Source of the DNA: Bacteroidota bacterium
Lineage (GTDB): Bacteria; Bacteroidota; Ignavibacteria; Ignavibacteriales; SURF-24
Reading direction: 5' to 3'
NCBI GenBank assembly: GCA_030706145.1
Contig: JAUZPB010000025.1
Location: 1-44,764, forward strand
DNA length: 44,764 bases
Shown: piece by piece, positions 16,365 through 23,697 of the stretch
Numbering within the stretch: the stretch's first letter is position 1
Layout of the letters: every line of letters begins with the position of its first letter
Program-made: the position numbers and the translations under genes
The notes under the pieces: model-generated
What the model saw: the letters and a program-made list of their open reading frames with translations, nothing else
Told to the model about the DNA's origin: nothing
Databases searched by the model: none

Positions 16365-18224
16365 TTATTTTATCTCAAAGATTGCACCTTCAAGTGCTCC
16401 AACTTCAAGCTGTAATTGTGGATCTATAGAGATCTCTTTTCCACTTTTCAGATCCTTAATAGTTTTTGCATTACCAAGCTGGTCTTCAAGAGTAGAGATC
16501 TTGAAGGATTGTTTTTCATTTTTATTATTCAGAATTACTAAAACTTTCTGATCCTCAGAGGCCCTCATATATGCATAGAGTTCATTAAGAGGAGGGAAAT
16601 GAACGAGCTTACCTTCTGAGAAAGCCCTCTCATATTGTTTTCTTATTTGAAGGAGCTGATGAGTAAAGTCATATACCTCATTTTCCTTTTTTGTTCTTCC
16701 CTGCTTAGTAAATGCATTGTGATCGCTATTAGGGAAACCGCCAGGAAACTCTGCTCTAATTGTACCATCGCTATTTCCACCAACAATACCTATCTCAGTT
16801 CCATAATAGACCTGAGGAATTCCCCGGGTCGTTAGAAGAAGAGTAAGAGCAAGTTTAAACCTATCGTAGTCATTCTTTGTAACATTCAGTATTCTCTTCA
16901 TATCATGGTTATCCATGAAAGTGAGCAAGTTATAAGGATTCTGGAATAAGTAATCTTTTGAAAGTGCATCATATACTCTTCGAATACCTGTTGTAGAATC
17001 CTTAAAAACATCTCTTGCGGCATCACATAGAGAAAAGTCAGTTACTACAGGCAGATGAGTATCAAAGTCCTTATGAAGGACACTTCCACTCTGGAAAGGA
17101 GCAAGGAAGGCAGGATCACCCATCCAGACCTCACCGACAATATTAAAATGGGGATACTCATCAAGTATAATTTTAGCCCAATCAGAAAGGAATTTTTGAT
17201 CTGAGTAAGGATATGTGTCCTCTCTTAGACCATCAAGTCCTGAGGACTCAATCCACCATAGTGTATTCTGTATCAAGTATTTCGCAAGAAATGGGTTTTG
17301 CTGATTTAAATCTGGCATTTCATCTACAAACCAGCCATGGTTGTTAAAGTCTTTTGCAGAGACGTCAGCATGGATATCATAGATTGTCGAGTTAAAGTGG
17401 CGAGTAATGTGATGATCCTTAACAGAACCATTGAGCCAACTTTTGAAAGGAAGGTTTTCAATCCAGGAGTGGAATATGCCAATATGATTGTTTACATGAT
17501 CCAAAATAACCTTTAAGCCTTTCTGGTGGGAAAGATCAACAAGTTTCATATAAAGGTCGTTAGTGCCATAGCGGGGATCTATTTTATATAAATCGGTAAC
17601 AGCGTAGCCATGATAGCTTACCTTAGTATTATTTTCAACTAAAGGATTAATCCAGATCGATGTAAATCCCAGATCTTTAATATAATCGAGGTGATCGATT
17701 ATTCCCTGGATATCTCCACCGTGTCTTCCCATTTCAGAGGAAGGATTATAATGGTCATTCATTCCGGGAAAATCGTTATTTGATTTGTCACCATCAGCAA
17801 AGCGGTCTGGAGAGATCATGTAAATTACATCTTTTGGAGAAAAACCCTGCTGGCAGCCCTGATTTTTTCTTTTATTTATTTGGTATTTGTATTCAACCTT
17901 TTCCTTCCCTTTTGTTAATTGAAGTATGTACTCACCAGGTTTAATTTTCGGCGAAACCTCTACATCAATAAATGAATAGGAAGGACTTTCGGCATCATTA
18001 ACCTTGAGGATCTTAAGCAAAGGAGAATTGAATTTTGCCGAAACACCTTTGAGGTTTTCACCATAGACCATAAGTTGAATTTTATTATATTTCATTCCGG
18101 CCCACCAGTTTGGAGGTTCAACCTTACTAATGTTAACTGATTGGGCCAAAGCAAATTGAAAGGCAAATAAAAGCAGAAGCAGAAGCAGTTTAGATAGTTT
18201 TCCGAAATTCATGAGTATCCCCAT
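16365..18224 (-). CDS. Secreted alpha-amylase-family (GH13) glycoside hydrolase, neopullulanase/cyclomaltodextrinase-like
   Basis: A 619-residue GH13 enzyme. A long Leu-rich signal peptide (LLLLLLLFAFQFALAQ) precedes an N-terminal Ig-like domain (about 30-117) typical of Bacteroidota cyclomaltodextrinase/neopullulanase proteins, then the TIM barrel with conserved region I (KVILDHVNNH), nucleophile Asp336 (DGLREDTYPY), acid/base Glu365 (VGEVW) and Asp438 (FMDNHD), then a C-terminal beta domain. It hydrolyses alpha-1,4/1,6 glucans, probably in the periplasm. Two in-frame starts: ATG 18224 and ATG 18212; the latter has GGGGAT in front and gives a tidier signal peptide. It lies downstream of the ccm terminator. 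Confidence 0.92.
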   Translation of the reverse strand: MGILMNFGKLSKLLLLLLLFAFQFALAQSVNISKVEPPNWWAGMKYNKIQLMVYGENLKGVSAKFNSPLLKILKVNDAESPSYSFIDVEVSPKIKPGEYILQLTKGKEKVEYKYQINKRKNQGCQQGFSPKDVIYMISPDRFADGDKSNNDFPGMNDHYNPSSEMGRHGGDIQGIIDHLDYIKDLGFTSIWINPLVENNTKVSYHGYAVTDLYKIDPRYGTNDLYMKLVDLSHQKGLKVILDHVNNHIGIFHSWIENLPFKSWLNGSVKDHHITRHFNSTIYDIHADVSAKDFNNHGWFVDEMPDLNQQNPFLAKYLIQNTLWWIESSGLDGLREDTYPYSDQKFLSDWAKIILDEYPHFNIVGEVWMGDPAFLAPFQSGSVLHKDFDTHLPVVTDFSLCDAARDVFKDSTTGIRRVYDALSKDYLFQNPYNLLTFMDNHDMKRILNVTKNDYDRFKLALTLLLTTRGIPQVYYGTEIGIVGGNSDGTIRAEFPGGFPNSDHNAFTKQGRTKKENEVYDFTHQLLQIRKQYERAFSEGKLVHFPPLNELYAYMRASEDQKVLVILNNKNEKQSFKISTLEDQLGNAKTIKDLKSGKEISIDPQLQLEVGALEGAIFEIK

Positions 18225-18289
18225 TGTTTAATTGAATTTGCGACTATAAAAATATGGATTATTTTTCTAATCAGAAACTATAAACTAGG

Positions 18290-18339
18290 GATAAAAAAAT
18301 CAAATGCCATATCCTTTGGTATTTTAAGATATGGCATTT
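18290..18339 (-). terminator. Intrinsic terminator after ccmF
   Basis: Perfect 12-bp stem AAATGCCATATC (18302-18313) / GATATGGCATTT (18328-18339), 14-nt loop; on the minus strand it is followed by GATTTTTTTA. It lies 25 bp past the ccmF stop and ends the ccm transcript. Confidence 0.88.
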
Positions 18340-18363
18340 AATAAAGGCTAAATTTATGCTGTT

Positions 18364-20787
18364 TTACTGCTGCCGAGATTCCTTAGAGCGCCTTAGGACC
18401 GAAACAAGGAATCCCATAACCATCAAAAGAACGCCTGTCCATACCAGGCTTATTAGTGGCTTGACGCTTGCCTCAATTGATAAGACTTCCTTTGGCTGTA
18501 CAGTGGTCTGAGATTCACTAGCACCATTCAATTTGGAAATCACAAGGCTAACTTTTCCAGAGGCCTCAAGGTTGGCCATTTGAATTCTAAGATTTGCATC
18601 CTGCAATTCAACAGGGACAAATTCCCTTTCTCCTTTTACTGCACGAAGTAGTGGTTCAACCTCTTTTGTCTTTCCATTATAAGCAACACTAAGCTTAGCG
18701 CCAATCTGGAAATCTCCGCCAGACATCATACTACTCATTGCTTCTTTTGGGAAGTTAAAGCTAGCAAATGTAATCTTTGTCCCTTCAAAAGTTGTAGATT
18801 CACCCTTATTCAAAGAAACTTCATTTCCTCCGGTATTTTGTTTTTGGTTGCCATCATCATATCCCATAGGAGAGACATAGAAGTCCCTTGTCAGTTCGGA
18901 GAGCATATCGGGTTCTCTCATAAGGCTGTTGTTATATTGGCTAAAAAACATTACCGGAGCCACAATAGAGGAATTGTTACCCTTTTTTACTTCAATATTA
19001 AAATGGTACTTTTTCCCATTATCAAAAGGCTGATAGCCTTTGAAAGTAAGTATATAACCAAAGGCTTCTTTTGGCTGATTAAGTGGAAGTTCAATTTGTT
19101 GTTGATGGCTAAAGCCTGCAGAGCCCACAACACCAAGAAGAAATACTGCAATACCAACGTGGGCAACATAAGCTCCAAGCATAATTTTATTTCCGCGAAT
19201 TATCTTATAGGCTATTTCAGCATTTGTTGAAAGTGCAAAGGCAGAGCTAAAAGCAAGAAGTATAAGCATTACATCGCGGAGGCCCGTTATAGCCAGTAAA
19301 ATAGCTGTCAGTACAACTGCTGCAATAACCGAAGGAAGAGACTTTTTAGCTATATCTTTTCCATCGGAAGACTTCCATTTCATAAGCAAACTAAGGCCAT
19401 TTAGCAGTCCGATAATAATTCCAATAGGAAGATTCATCTGATTATAGAATTTTGTTTCGACTGATTGCTTGAATATTGGGGCCGATGTTCCTACAAGTAC
19501 AATAATTGCCGAAGCAATAAGAGCAACTGCACCTGTAAAGAGAGCGAGTTCACGGTTAAGAAGGCTTTTATATGGATCTACCGGAGCAGAGTCAAGATAT
19601 TTCCATCTATAGGCAAGCATACCAAAGCCAAGAAAAGTAAAGCTTAAGATTAGTATTATTAAGAACAGATAAACAGAATACCCCGGGTCAGTAAACGAGT
19701 GCACCGATGCATCGCCAAGGATACCGCTTCTTGTAAGAAACGTACTATATAGCACCAATACATAAGTCATAATAGATAGTATCAAATTTGTTTTTGCAAA
19801 TTCACCAATAGTAGAAGAATTATCCTTTCTAGATAGACTCTTTTTCTGAACAAGGAGCGTATGGATTGAGGCCACACCGACAAGCCAAGGAACCAGGCTT
19901 GAATTTTCCACAGGATCCCATCCCCAATATCCGCCCCATCCAAGAACTCCATAAGCCCAATAACCACCGAGCATGATTGCAAGTCCCAGAATCATAGCAC
20001 AGGAAAGGACCCATGGGAAAGCATGTTTTATCCATTCTTTGTATTCATTTTTCATAAGAGCAGCAATTGCAAATGAAAATGGGACAGTTGAAAGAGCAAA
20101 GCCGGTAAAGAGCATTGGAGGATGAATCTGCATCCAGAAGTTCTGAAGAAGCGGATTTAATCCCTTTCCCTGAATAATAAAGTCATTTATTGCTATTCCA
20201 CCGCTTTGGAGCACAGAATAAAGTTCGGAGCTCATTTTAACGAAGCTTTGTCCTGAATTACCATCGCTGAATAAAAAGTTCTGTATAAATGGGGCACTTA
20301 AAAATGCAGGATTTATATTAGCTGTAGCAAGGAACGTAGGATCAGACCAGATATAAGCGAAAGGATTTTTCAGCATTGGAGAAATCATTACCAGCAGGAA
20401 TGAGGCAGCGAGAGAAAAGACAGACATTACCCTAGATTCCAGGTCACCTCTTTTTGAACAATATTGCTGAAGAACGATTCCAATGATCACGGTCATAATA
20501 GTCCATAGGAAAAAGCTTCCTTCCTGCCCAGCATAAAACGTTGAGATTGTCAGTCCAGTAGCAAGACCGCTACCGCTATAATCATAGACATATTTATATT
20601 GATATTGATGAGTTAAGATGGCATGTAAAAAAAGTGTGGCAGCAACGATTGTTAGCACCGCCATTGCATGATAGCTCCATCTAGCAAGATTTAACGTATT
20701 GTTTGCCCCTTTAAATGTAAAGAAGTACATAACAACAGATGTAATACCAGCTATAAGAGCCAAGGTAAGTAAAATACTGCCGACCAT
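18364..20787 (-). CDS. ccmF: Cytochrome c heme lyase subunit CcmF
   Basis: An 807-residue polytopic protein with the CcmF/NrfE signature: the tryptophan-rich WWD motif GWGGYWGWDPVENSSLVPW (residues about 283-301), IHPPMLFTGFALS just before it (about 221-233), and many transmembrane helices. It holds heme from CcmE and joins it to apocytochrome CxxCH motifs in the periplasm. It is longer than the roughly 650-residue proteobacterial form, with extra sequence at about 140-215 and a long C-terminal periplasmic domain before the last helix. Start ATG 20787 follows AAAGGAAA. It is 157 bp after ccmE, with a hairpin between them. Confidence 0.95.
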   Translation of the reverse strand: MVGSILLTLALIAGITSVVMYFFTFKGANNTLNLARWSYHAMAVLTIVAATLFLHAILTHQYQYKYVYDYSGSGLATGLTISTFYAGQEGSFFLWTIMTVIIGIVLQQYCSKRGDLESRVMSVFSLAASFLLVMISPMLKNPFAYIWSDPTFLATANINPAFLSAPFIQNFLFSDGNSGQSFVKMSSELYSVLQSGGIAINDFIIQGKGLNPLLQNFWMQIHPPMLFTGFALSTVPFSFAIAALMKNEYKEWIKHAFPWVLSCAMILGLAIMLGGYWAYGVLGWGGYWGWDPVENSSLVPWLVGVASIHTLLVQKKSLSRKDNSSTIGEFAKTNLILSIMTYVLVLYSTFLTRSGILGDASVHSFTDPGYSVYLFLIILILSFTFLGFGMLAYRWKYLDSAPVDPYKSLLNRELALFTGAVALIASAIIVLVGTSAPIFKQSVETKFYNQMNLPIGIIIGLLNGLSLLMKWKSSDGKDIAKKSLPSVIAAVVLTAILLAITGLRDVMLILLAFSSAFALSTNAEIAYKIIRGNKIMLGAYVAHVGIAVFLLGVVGSAGFSHQQQIELPLNQPKEAFGYILTFKGYQPFDNGKKYHFNIEVKKGNNSSIVAPVMFFSQYNNSLMREPDMLSELTRDFYVSPMGYDDGNQKQNTGGNEVSLNKGESTTFEGTKITFASFNFPKEAMSSMMSGGDFQIGAKLSVAYNGKTKEVEPLLRAVKGEREFVPVELQDANLRIQMANLEASGKVSLVISKLNGASESQTTVQPKEVLSIEASVKPLISLVWTGVLLMVMGFLVSVLRRSKESRQQ

Positions 20788-20911
20788 GAATAATATTTCC
20801 TTTATTGTTATCTGGTAATTTTGAATTTAATTAAAGAGTAAAAAAAGAGAAAATGCATTTTTATTTCTCTAAATAAGACATGGCGATCTTCATAATACCC
20901 CTCTATAATTC

Positions 20912-20936
20912 AAAAGCCGGGAAATACCGGCTTTTT
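20912..20936 (-). terminator. Attenuator-like hairpin between ccmE and ccmF
   Basis: Stem AAAGCCGG (20913-20920) / CCGGCTTT (20927-20934) with a 6-nt loop. On the minus strand the stem ends CCGGCTTTTG, giving a short U-run. It lies 9 bp past the ccmE stop and could reduce ccmF expression relative to ccmA-E. Confidence 0.6.
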
Positions 20937-20944
20937 CCAAAGAC

Positions 20945-21334
20945 TTACATGCCCGAACTAATTTTAGGCTTACCTTCGTATTTCGAAGGGCATTTTGTAA
21001 GGACGTCAGTAGCATGGAAATACCCGTCTTTATATTTTCCTGTAACTACGACGCTTTGCGCGGCCTCAAAGTTATTGGGCATTGTGCCTGCGTAAACGAC
21101 TTTCATTTCTCTTCCTTCGGCATCCCTCATATAGAAGCTAAAGGTCTTTTCTATGGGGTTAATTTCATAATTTTTTTCTCTAACCCAGCTACCTGTGGCC
21201 TTAAAAGTTTTACTTTTAGCCTGAATAGTAGCAAAATTAGCTTCATACTGAATATTTGTCTGAGTAAACAAATAAATCATAAGTCCCAGAAATGTGACAA
21301 TTATAGCGCCACCAATTAAGTATTTATTTTTCAT
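20945..21334 (-). CDS. ccmE: Heme chaperone CcmE, CxxxY variant
   Basis: A 129-residue periplasmic heme chaperone with one N-terminal membrane anchor (about 5-24) and the CcmE beta-barrel (FKATGSWV, YAGTMPNNFEAAQSVVVTGKY). Classical CcmE binds heme through His in an HxxxY motif; here the motif is LTKCPSKY, with Cys115 and Tyr119. This CxxxY form is known from archaea and deltaproteobacteria with System I*, which lacks CcmH. Its ATG overlaps the ccmD stop codon by one base (TAATG), showing translational coupling. Assignment is firm; the Cys ligand is read directly from the sequence. Confidence 0.95.
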   Translation of the reverse strand: MKNKYLIGGAIIVTFLGLMIYLFTQTNIQYEANFATIQAKSKTFKATGSWVREKNYEINPIEKTFSFYMRDAEGREMKVVYAGTMPNNFEAAQSVVVTGKYKDGYFHATDVLTKCPSKYEGKPKISSGM

Positions 21335-21486
21335 TATACCTTACTCCCTTTGATTTCCTTTTCAATTTGTTTAATTCTTTTATCGAGGTTGTTTAAGAAC
21401 AAGAAAATGCCGGCCCAGACAACCAGAACAATTAAAAGGACAATGTAGATGGAATTACTTTCGAGAAATTTCATTAAGCCGTTCAA
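21334..21486 (-). CDS. ccmD: CcmD-like small membrane protein
   Basis: A 50-codon frame too short for ordinary gene calls. From ATG 21474 it encodes 46 residues: one membrane helix (IYIVLLIVLVVWAGIFLFL) followed by a charged amphipathic tail (NNLDKRIKQIEKEIKG), which is the normal CcmD form. CcmD helps release holo-CcmE from the CcmABC complex. The TTG at 21486 is preferred as start because AAGAGGTGAGG lies at proper distance (GAGG, then six bases), whereas ATG 21474 is 13 or more bases away. The stop overlaps the ccmE start. Position between ccmC and ccmE supports the call. Confidence 0.85.
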   Translation of the reverse strand: MNGLMKFLESNSIYIVLLIVLVVWAGIFLFLNNLDKRIKQIEKEIKGSKV

Positions 21487-21554
21487 ACCTCACCTCTTGA
21501 TCGTTTTGTAAAAGAATAAAATGCAGGGGGGAAATTTCACAAAAGAAATCTCTC

Positions 21555-21588
21555 CGCATTAAACCAGTTTTCGCGTTAAACCAGTTTT
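21555..21588. repeat. 17-bp tandem duplication at the ccmC 3' end
   Basis: CGCATTAAACCAGTTTT (21555-21571) is followed directly by CGCGTTAAACCAGTTTT (21572-21588), 16 of 17 bases the same. The right copy encodes the last codons and stop of ccmC (KLV-stop), so the stop and preceding codons are repeated just downstream. Confidence 0.95.
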
Positions 21589-22274
21589 TTTGTAAGCTTA
21601 TCTTTATAAATAATTGACTTATAGTTCAATCTCCACATCCAGAAAAAAAGAATTGTAAAAGCTGCAAGAGACAAAAAGAAAACAAGCAGCATATTAGAAT
21701 TCATCTTAAAATTAACTACCGGACCGGCATTAGTATCATTAGCCGAGCCAGGGTGCAGTCCTGTCATAATTCTAGGCATAATAAAGATAAAAAATGGGAC
21801 TGTCACAAAAGCAATAATTGAATATACAGCCGAGAGCGAAGCTTTTTTTTCCTCGACCTCAATAGCCGAACGGAGTGCAAAAAACGCTCCATAGATAAGC
21901 AGGAGCATAAAAATGCTTGTCTCACGCGGATCCCAGTTCCAAAAAGATCCCCAATTAAACTTTGCCCAGATAGAACCTGTAACAGTTGCCAGGATGCAGA
22001 AGATGATCCCAATTTGGGCAGCAGCATAAGCCTTTGCATCATCATCGAGGTCCTTTTTTCGCAGATACTGTACACTGTAAATAGTTGATGTAAGAAATGC
22101 TATTACAGTCAACCAGGAAGTAGGTACATGAAAAAATATAATCTTTGCTTTTTCTTCCAGACCGGGAATAATGGGAAACTGGTACCAGAGAGCCGGATGC
22201 TCAACTATAGGAAAAGAAATCCCAGCGATTATCACAAAAGCCATAAGAAGGAAAAGTATTGATTTCCAGACCAT
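21576..22274 (-). CDS. ccmC: Heme exporter/handling protein CcmC
   Basis: A 232-residue protein with about six membrane helices. It has the WWD motif WAKFNWGSFWNWDPRETS (103-120) and the two flanking heme-ligand histidines expected of CcmC: His49 (FFHVPTSW) and His174 (GLHPGS). CcmC presents heme to CcmE at the periplasmic face. Gene order ccmB-ccmC-ccmD-ccmE is the classical one; it begins 34 bp after ccmB. The 3' end is duplicated in a 17-bp tandem repeat. Confidence 0.96.
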   Translation of the reverse strand: MVWKSILFLLMAFVIIAGISFPIVEHPALWYQFPIIPGLEEKAKIIFFHVPTSWLTVIAFLTSTIYSVQYLRKKDLDDDAKAYAAAQIGIIFCILATVTGSIWAKFNWGSFWNWDPRETSIFMLLLIYGAFFALRSAIEVEEKKASLSAVYSIIAFVTVPFFIFIMPRIMTGLHPGSANDTNAGPVVNFKMNSNMLLVFFLSLAAFTILFFWMWRLNYKSIIYKDKLTKKLV

Positions 22275-22308
22275 ATTAGATTCACCTGTTTGTTAATCGT
22301 AAAATATA

Positions 22309-22968
22309 CTAATCTTTCCAAATAAAATCGAACAGCAAAAAAGATGCAGTAAGTATAACAACATTATAGCAGATCAGCACCGTTAGTTCGACATAAGATT
22401 CTCCGATACTTGCCCCATCAATAGAAAACTTTGTCAGTTCGAGCAATGTCAGTATCAGAGGAAGTAATATTGGAAATGAAAGTACCGGATATAAAGTTCC
22501 CTTTGATCCGGCTTTTGCAATAATTGCAGCAATAATAGTTGAAGATGAAGCAATTCCAATATTACCCAGTATGAAAGCCACAATAAAAAGTGACAGATTT
22601 TTAAGGACAAAAGAATCAAATATAAGTGAATAAAGCAAGGCAATTACGATGTTCATCGCAAAGACTAAAATCAGATTAAAAAGCAGTTTTCCGGTAAAGA
22701 CCGTATTTGGGGAGGCAATTAGGTGAAGTGTCATTACAGTGCCACGTTCTTCCTCAGAGACAAAGGCTCTTGACAAACCAGACATAGCCGAAAAGAATAT
22801 TACAACCCACAAAAGCCCACCGGTTAAGTATTCTGAAATCTTTTCACTGCCAATAGAAAATAGGATCACACTTATTGTAACCAAAATGAACATTACTAGA
22901 GCATTTATTGCATAACGTGTTCTAAGTTCAGACTGAATATCTTTTTTAAACAGTGAATAAGCTTTCAT
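22309..22968 (-). CDS. ccmB: Heme ABC exporter permease CcmB
   Basis: About 219 residues with six hydrophobic segments and the CcmB landmarks: an N-terminal KKDIQSELR segment, LLWVVIFFSAMSGLSRAFVSEEERGTV (the highly conserved acidic-arginine region after helix two, quoted in part), and HLIASPNTVFTGKLLFN. It pairs with CcmA as the membrane part of the ABC complex that uses ATP to release holo-CcmE. A TTG at 22980 extends the frame by four codons; ATG 22968 is preferred because it begins at the conserved N-terminus. Neither has a strong Shine-Dalgarno. Confidence 0.94.
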   Translation of the reverse strand: MKAYSLFKKDIQSELRTRYAINALVMFILVTISVILFSIGSEKISEYLTGGLLWVVIFFSAMSGLSRAFVSEEERGTVMTLHLIASPNTVFTGKLLFNLILVFAMNIVIALLYSLIFDSFVLKNLSLFIVAFILGNIGIASSSTIIAAIIAKAGSKGTLYPVLSFPILLPLILTLLELTKFSIDGASIGESYVELTVLICYNVVILTASFLLFDFIWKD

Positions 22969-23043
22969 GTCGATTTTCAAAGATTTTGATTTATAAATGT
23001 TTTGGGAAAATTATTTTAATATAGCACAAGTCCAAAGGACTTT

Positions 23044-23697
23044 CTAAAGTCCTTCTTCAGAGTGTATCATCTTGTATTTCTCAAGCTGAATGACATCCCG
23101 GCAAAGCGAAAGATCACTCTCCTCATTAGAAGCAATAATTACAATAGTAGAGGCAGCTTCAGACTGTATTATCTTATAGACTGTCTCTTTTCCAGAACTA
23201 TCCAGATTTGAAGTTGGCTCATCGAGTATAAGAACTTTGGGAGAGTGCATAAGGGCAAAAATATACTTAAGTCTTTGCTTCATTCCAGAAGAATAACCTT
23301 TAACCTCATCATTGCGCCTGTCGTAAAGCAAGAATTCATTCAGAAGGTAATCAACCTTTTCCTTGTTAAAAGGTACCTCTCTGATTTTGCAGACATGCAT
23401 AAGGTTTTCCTGGGCAGAAAATTCATCATACAGTACGAGATATGGAGCAACAAAGCCAATATGCTCATGCAGCTTATCAGGAGTAATTTTCTTTTCGCCA
23501 AGTAAATGCGTAACACTACCCTTAGAAGCCCCTATAATTCCTGCAAGAATCTTGACCAATGTAGATTTACCAGAGCCATTTTGCCCTGAAATTCCCCAAA
23601 TGCCATTTTGATTAAAACAGAAAGTAATATCCTTAAAGATTAGTCTTCGTCCGTAGATTTTCGTCAGTTTTTCAACTTTTACCTGATAATTACTCAT
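23044..23697 (-). CDS. ccmA: Heme ABC exporter ATP-binding subunit CcmA
   Basis: A 217-residue ABC ATPase: Walker A GQNGSGKST (38-46), signature YSSGMKQRL, Walker B VLILDEPTSNLD and a switch-region IIIASNEESD where the usual His is replaced, as often in CcmA-like ATPases. It heads the ccm genes; its start overlaps the end of the upstream T9SS metalloprotease gene by 8 bp, so translation is likely coupled. Taken alone it could be any small export ATPase, but position directly before ccmB-E makes ccmA the call. Confidence 0.93.
   Translation of the reverse strand: MSNYQVKVEKLTKIYGRRLIFKDITFCFNQNGIWGISGQNGSGKSTLVKILAGIIGASKGSVTHLLGEKKITPDKLHEHIGFVAPYLVLYDEFSAQENLMHVCKIREVPFNKEKVDYLLNEFLLYDRRNDEVKGYSSGMKQRLKYIFALMHSPKVLILDEPTSNLDSSGKETVYKIIQSEAASTIVIIASNEESDLSLCRDVIQLEKYKMIHSEEGL

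Noticed and set aside
18838-19230. 130-codon plus-strand open frame
   Set aside because: Antisense to ccmF, which has a strong family match; the product looks like a shadow translation.
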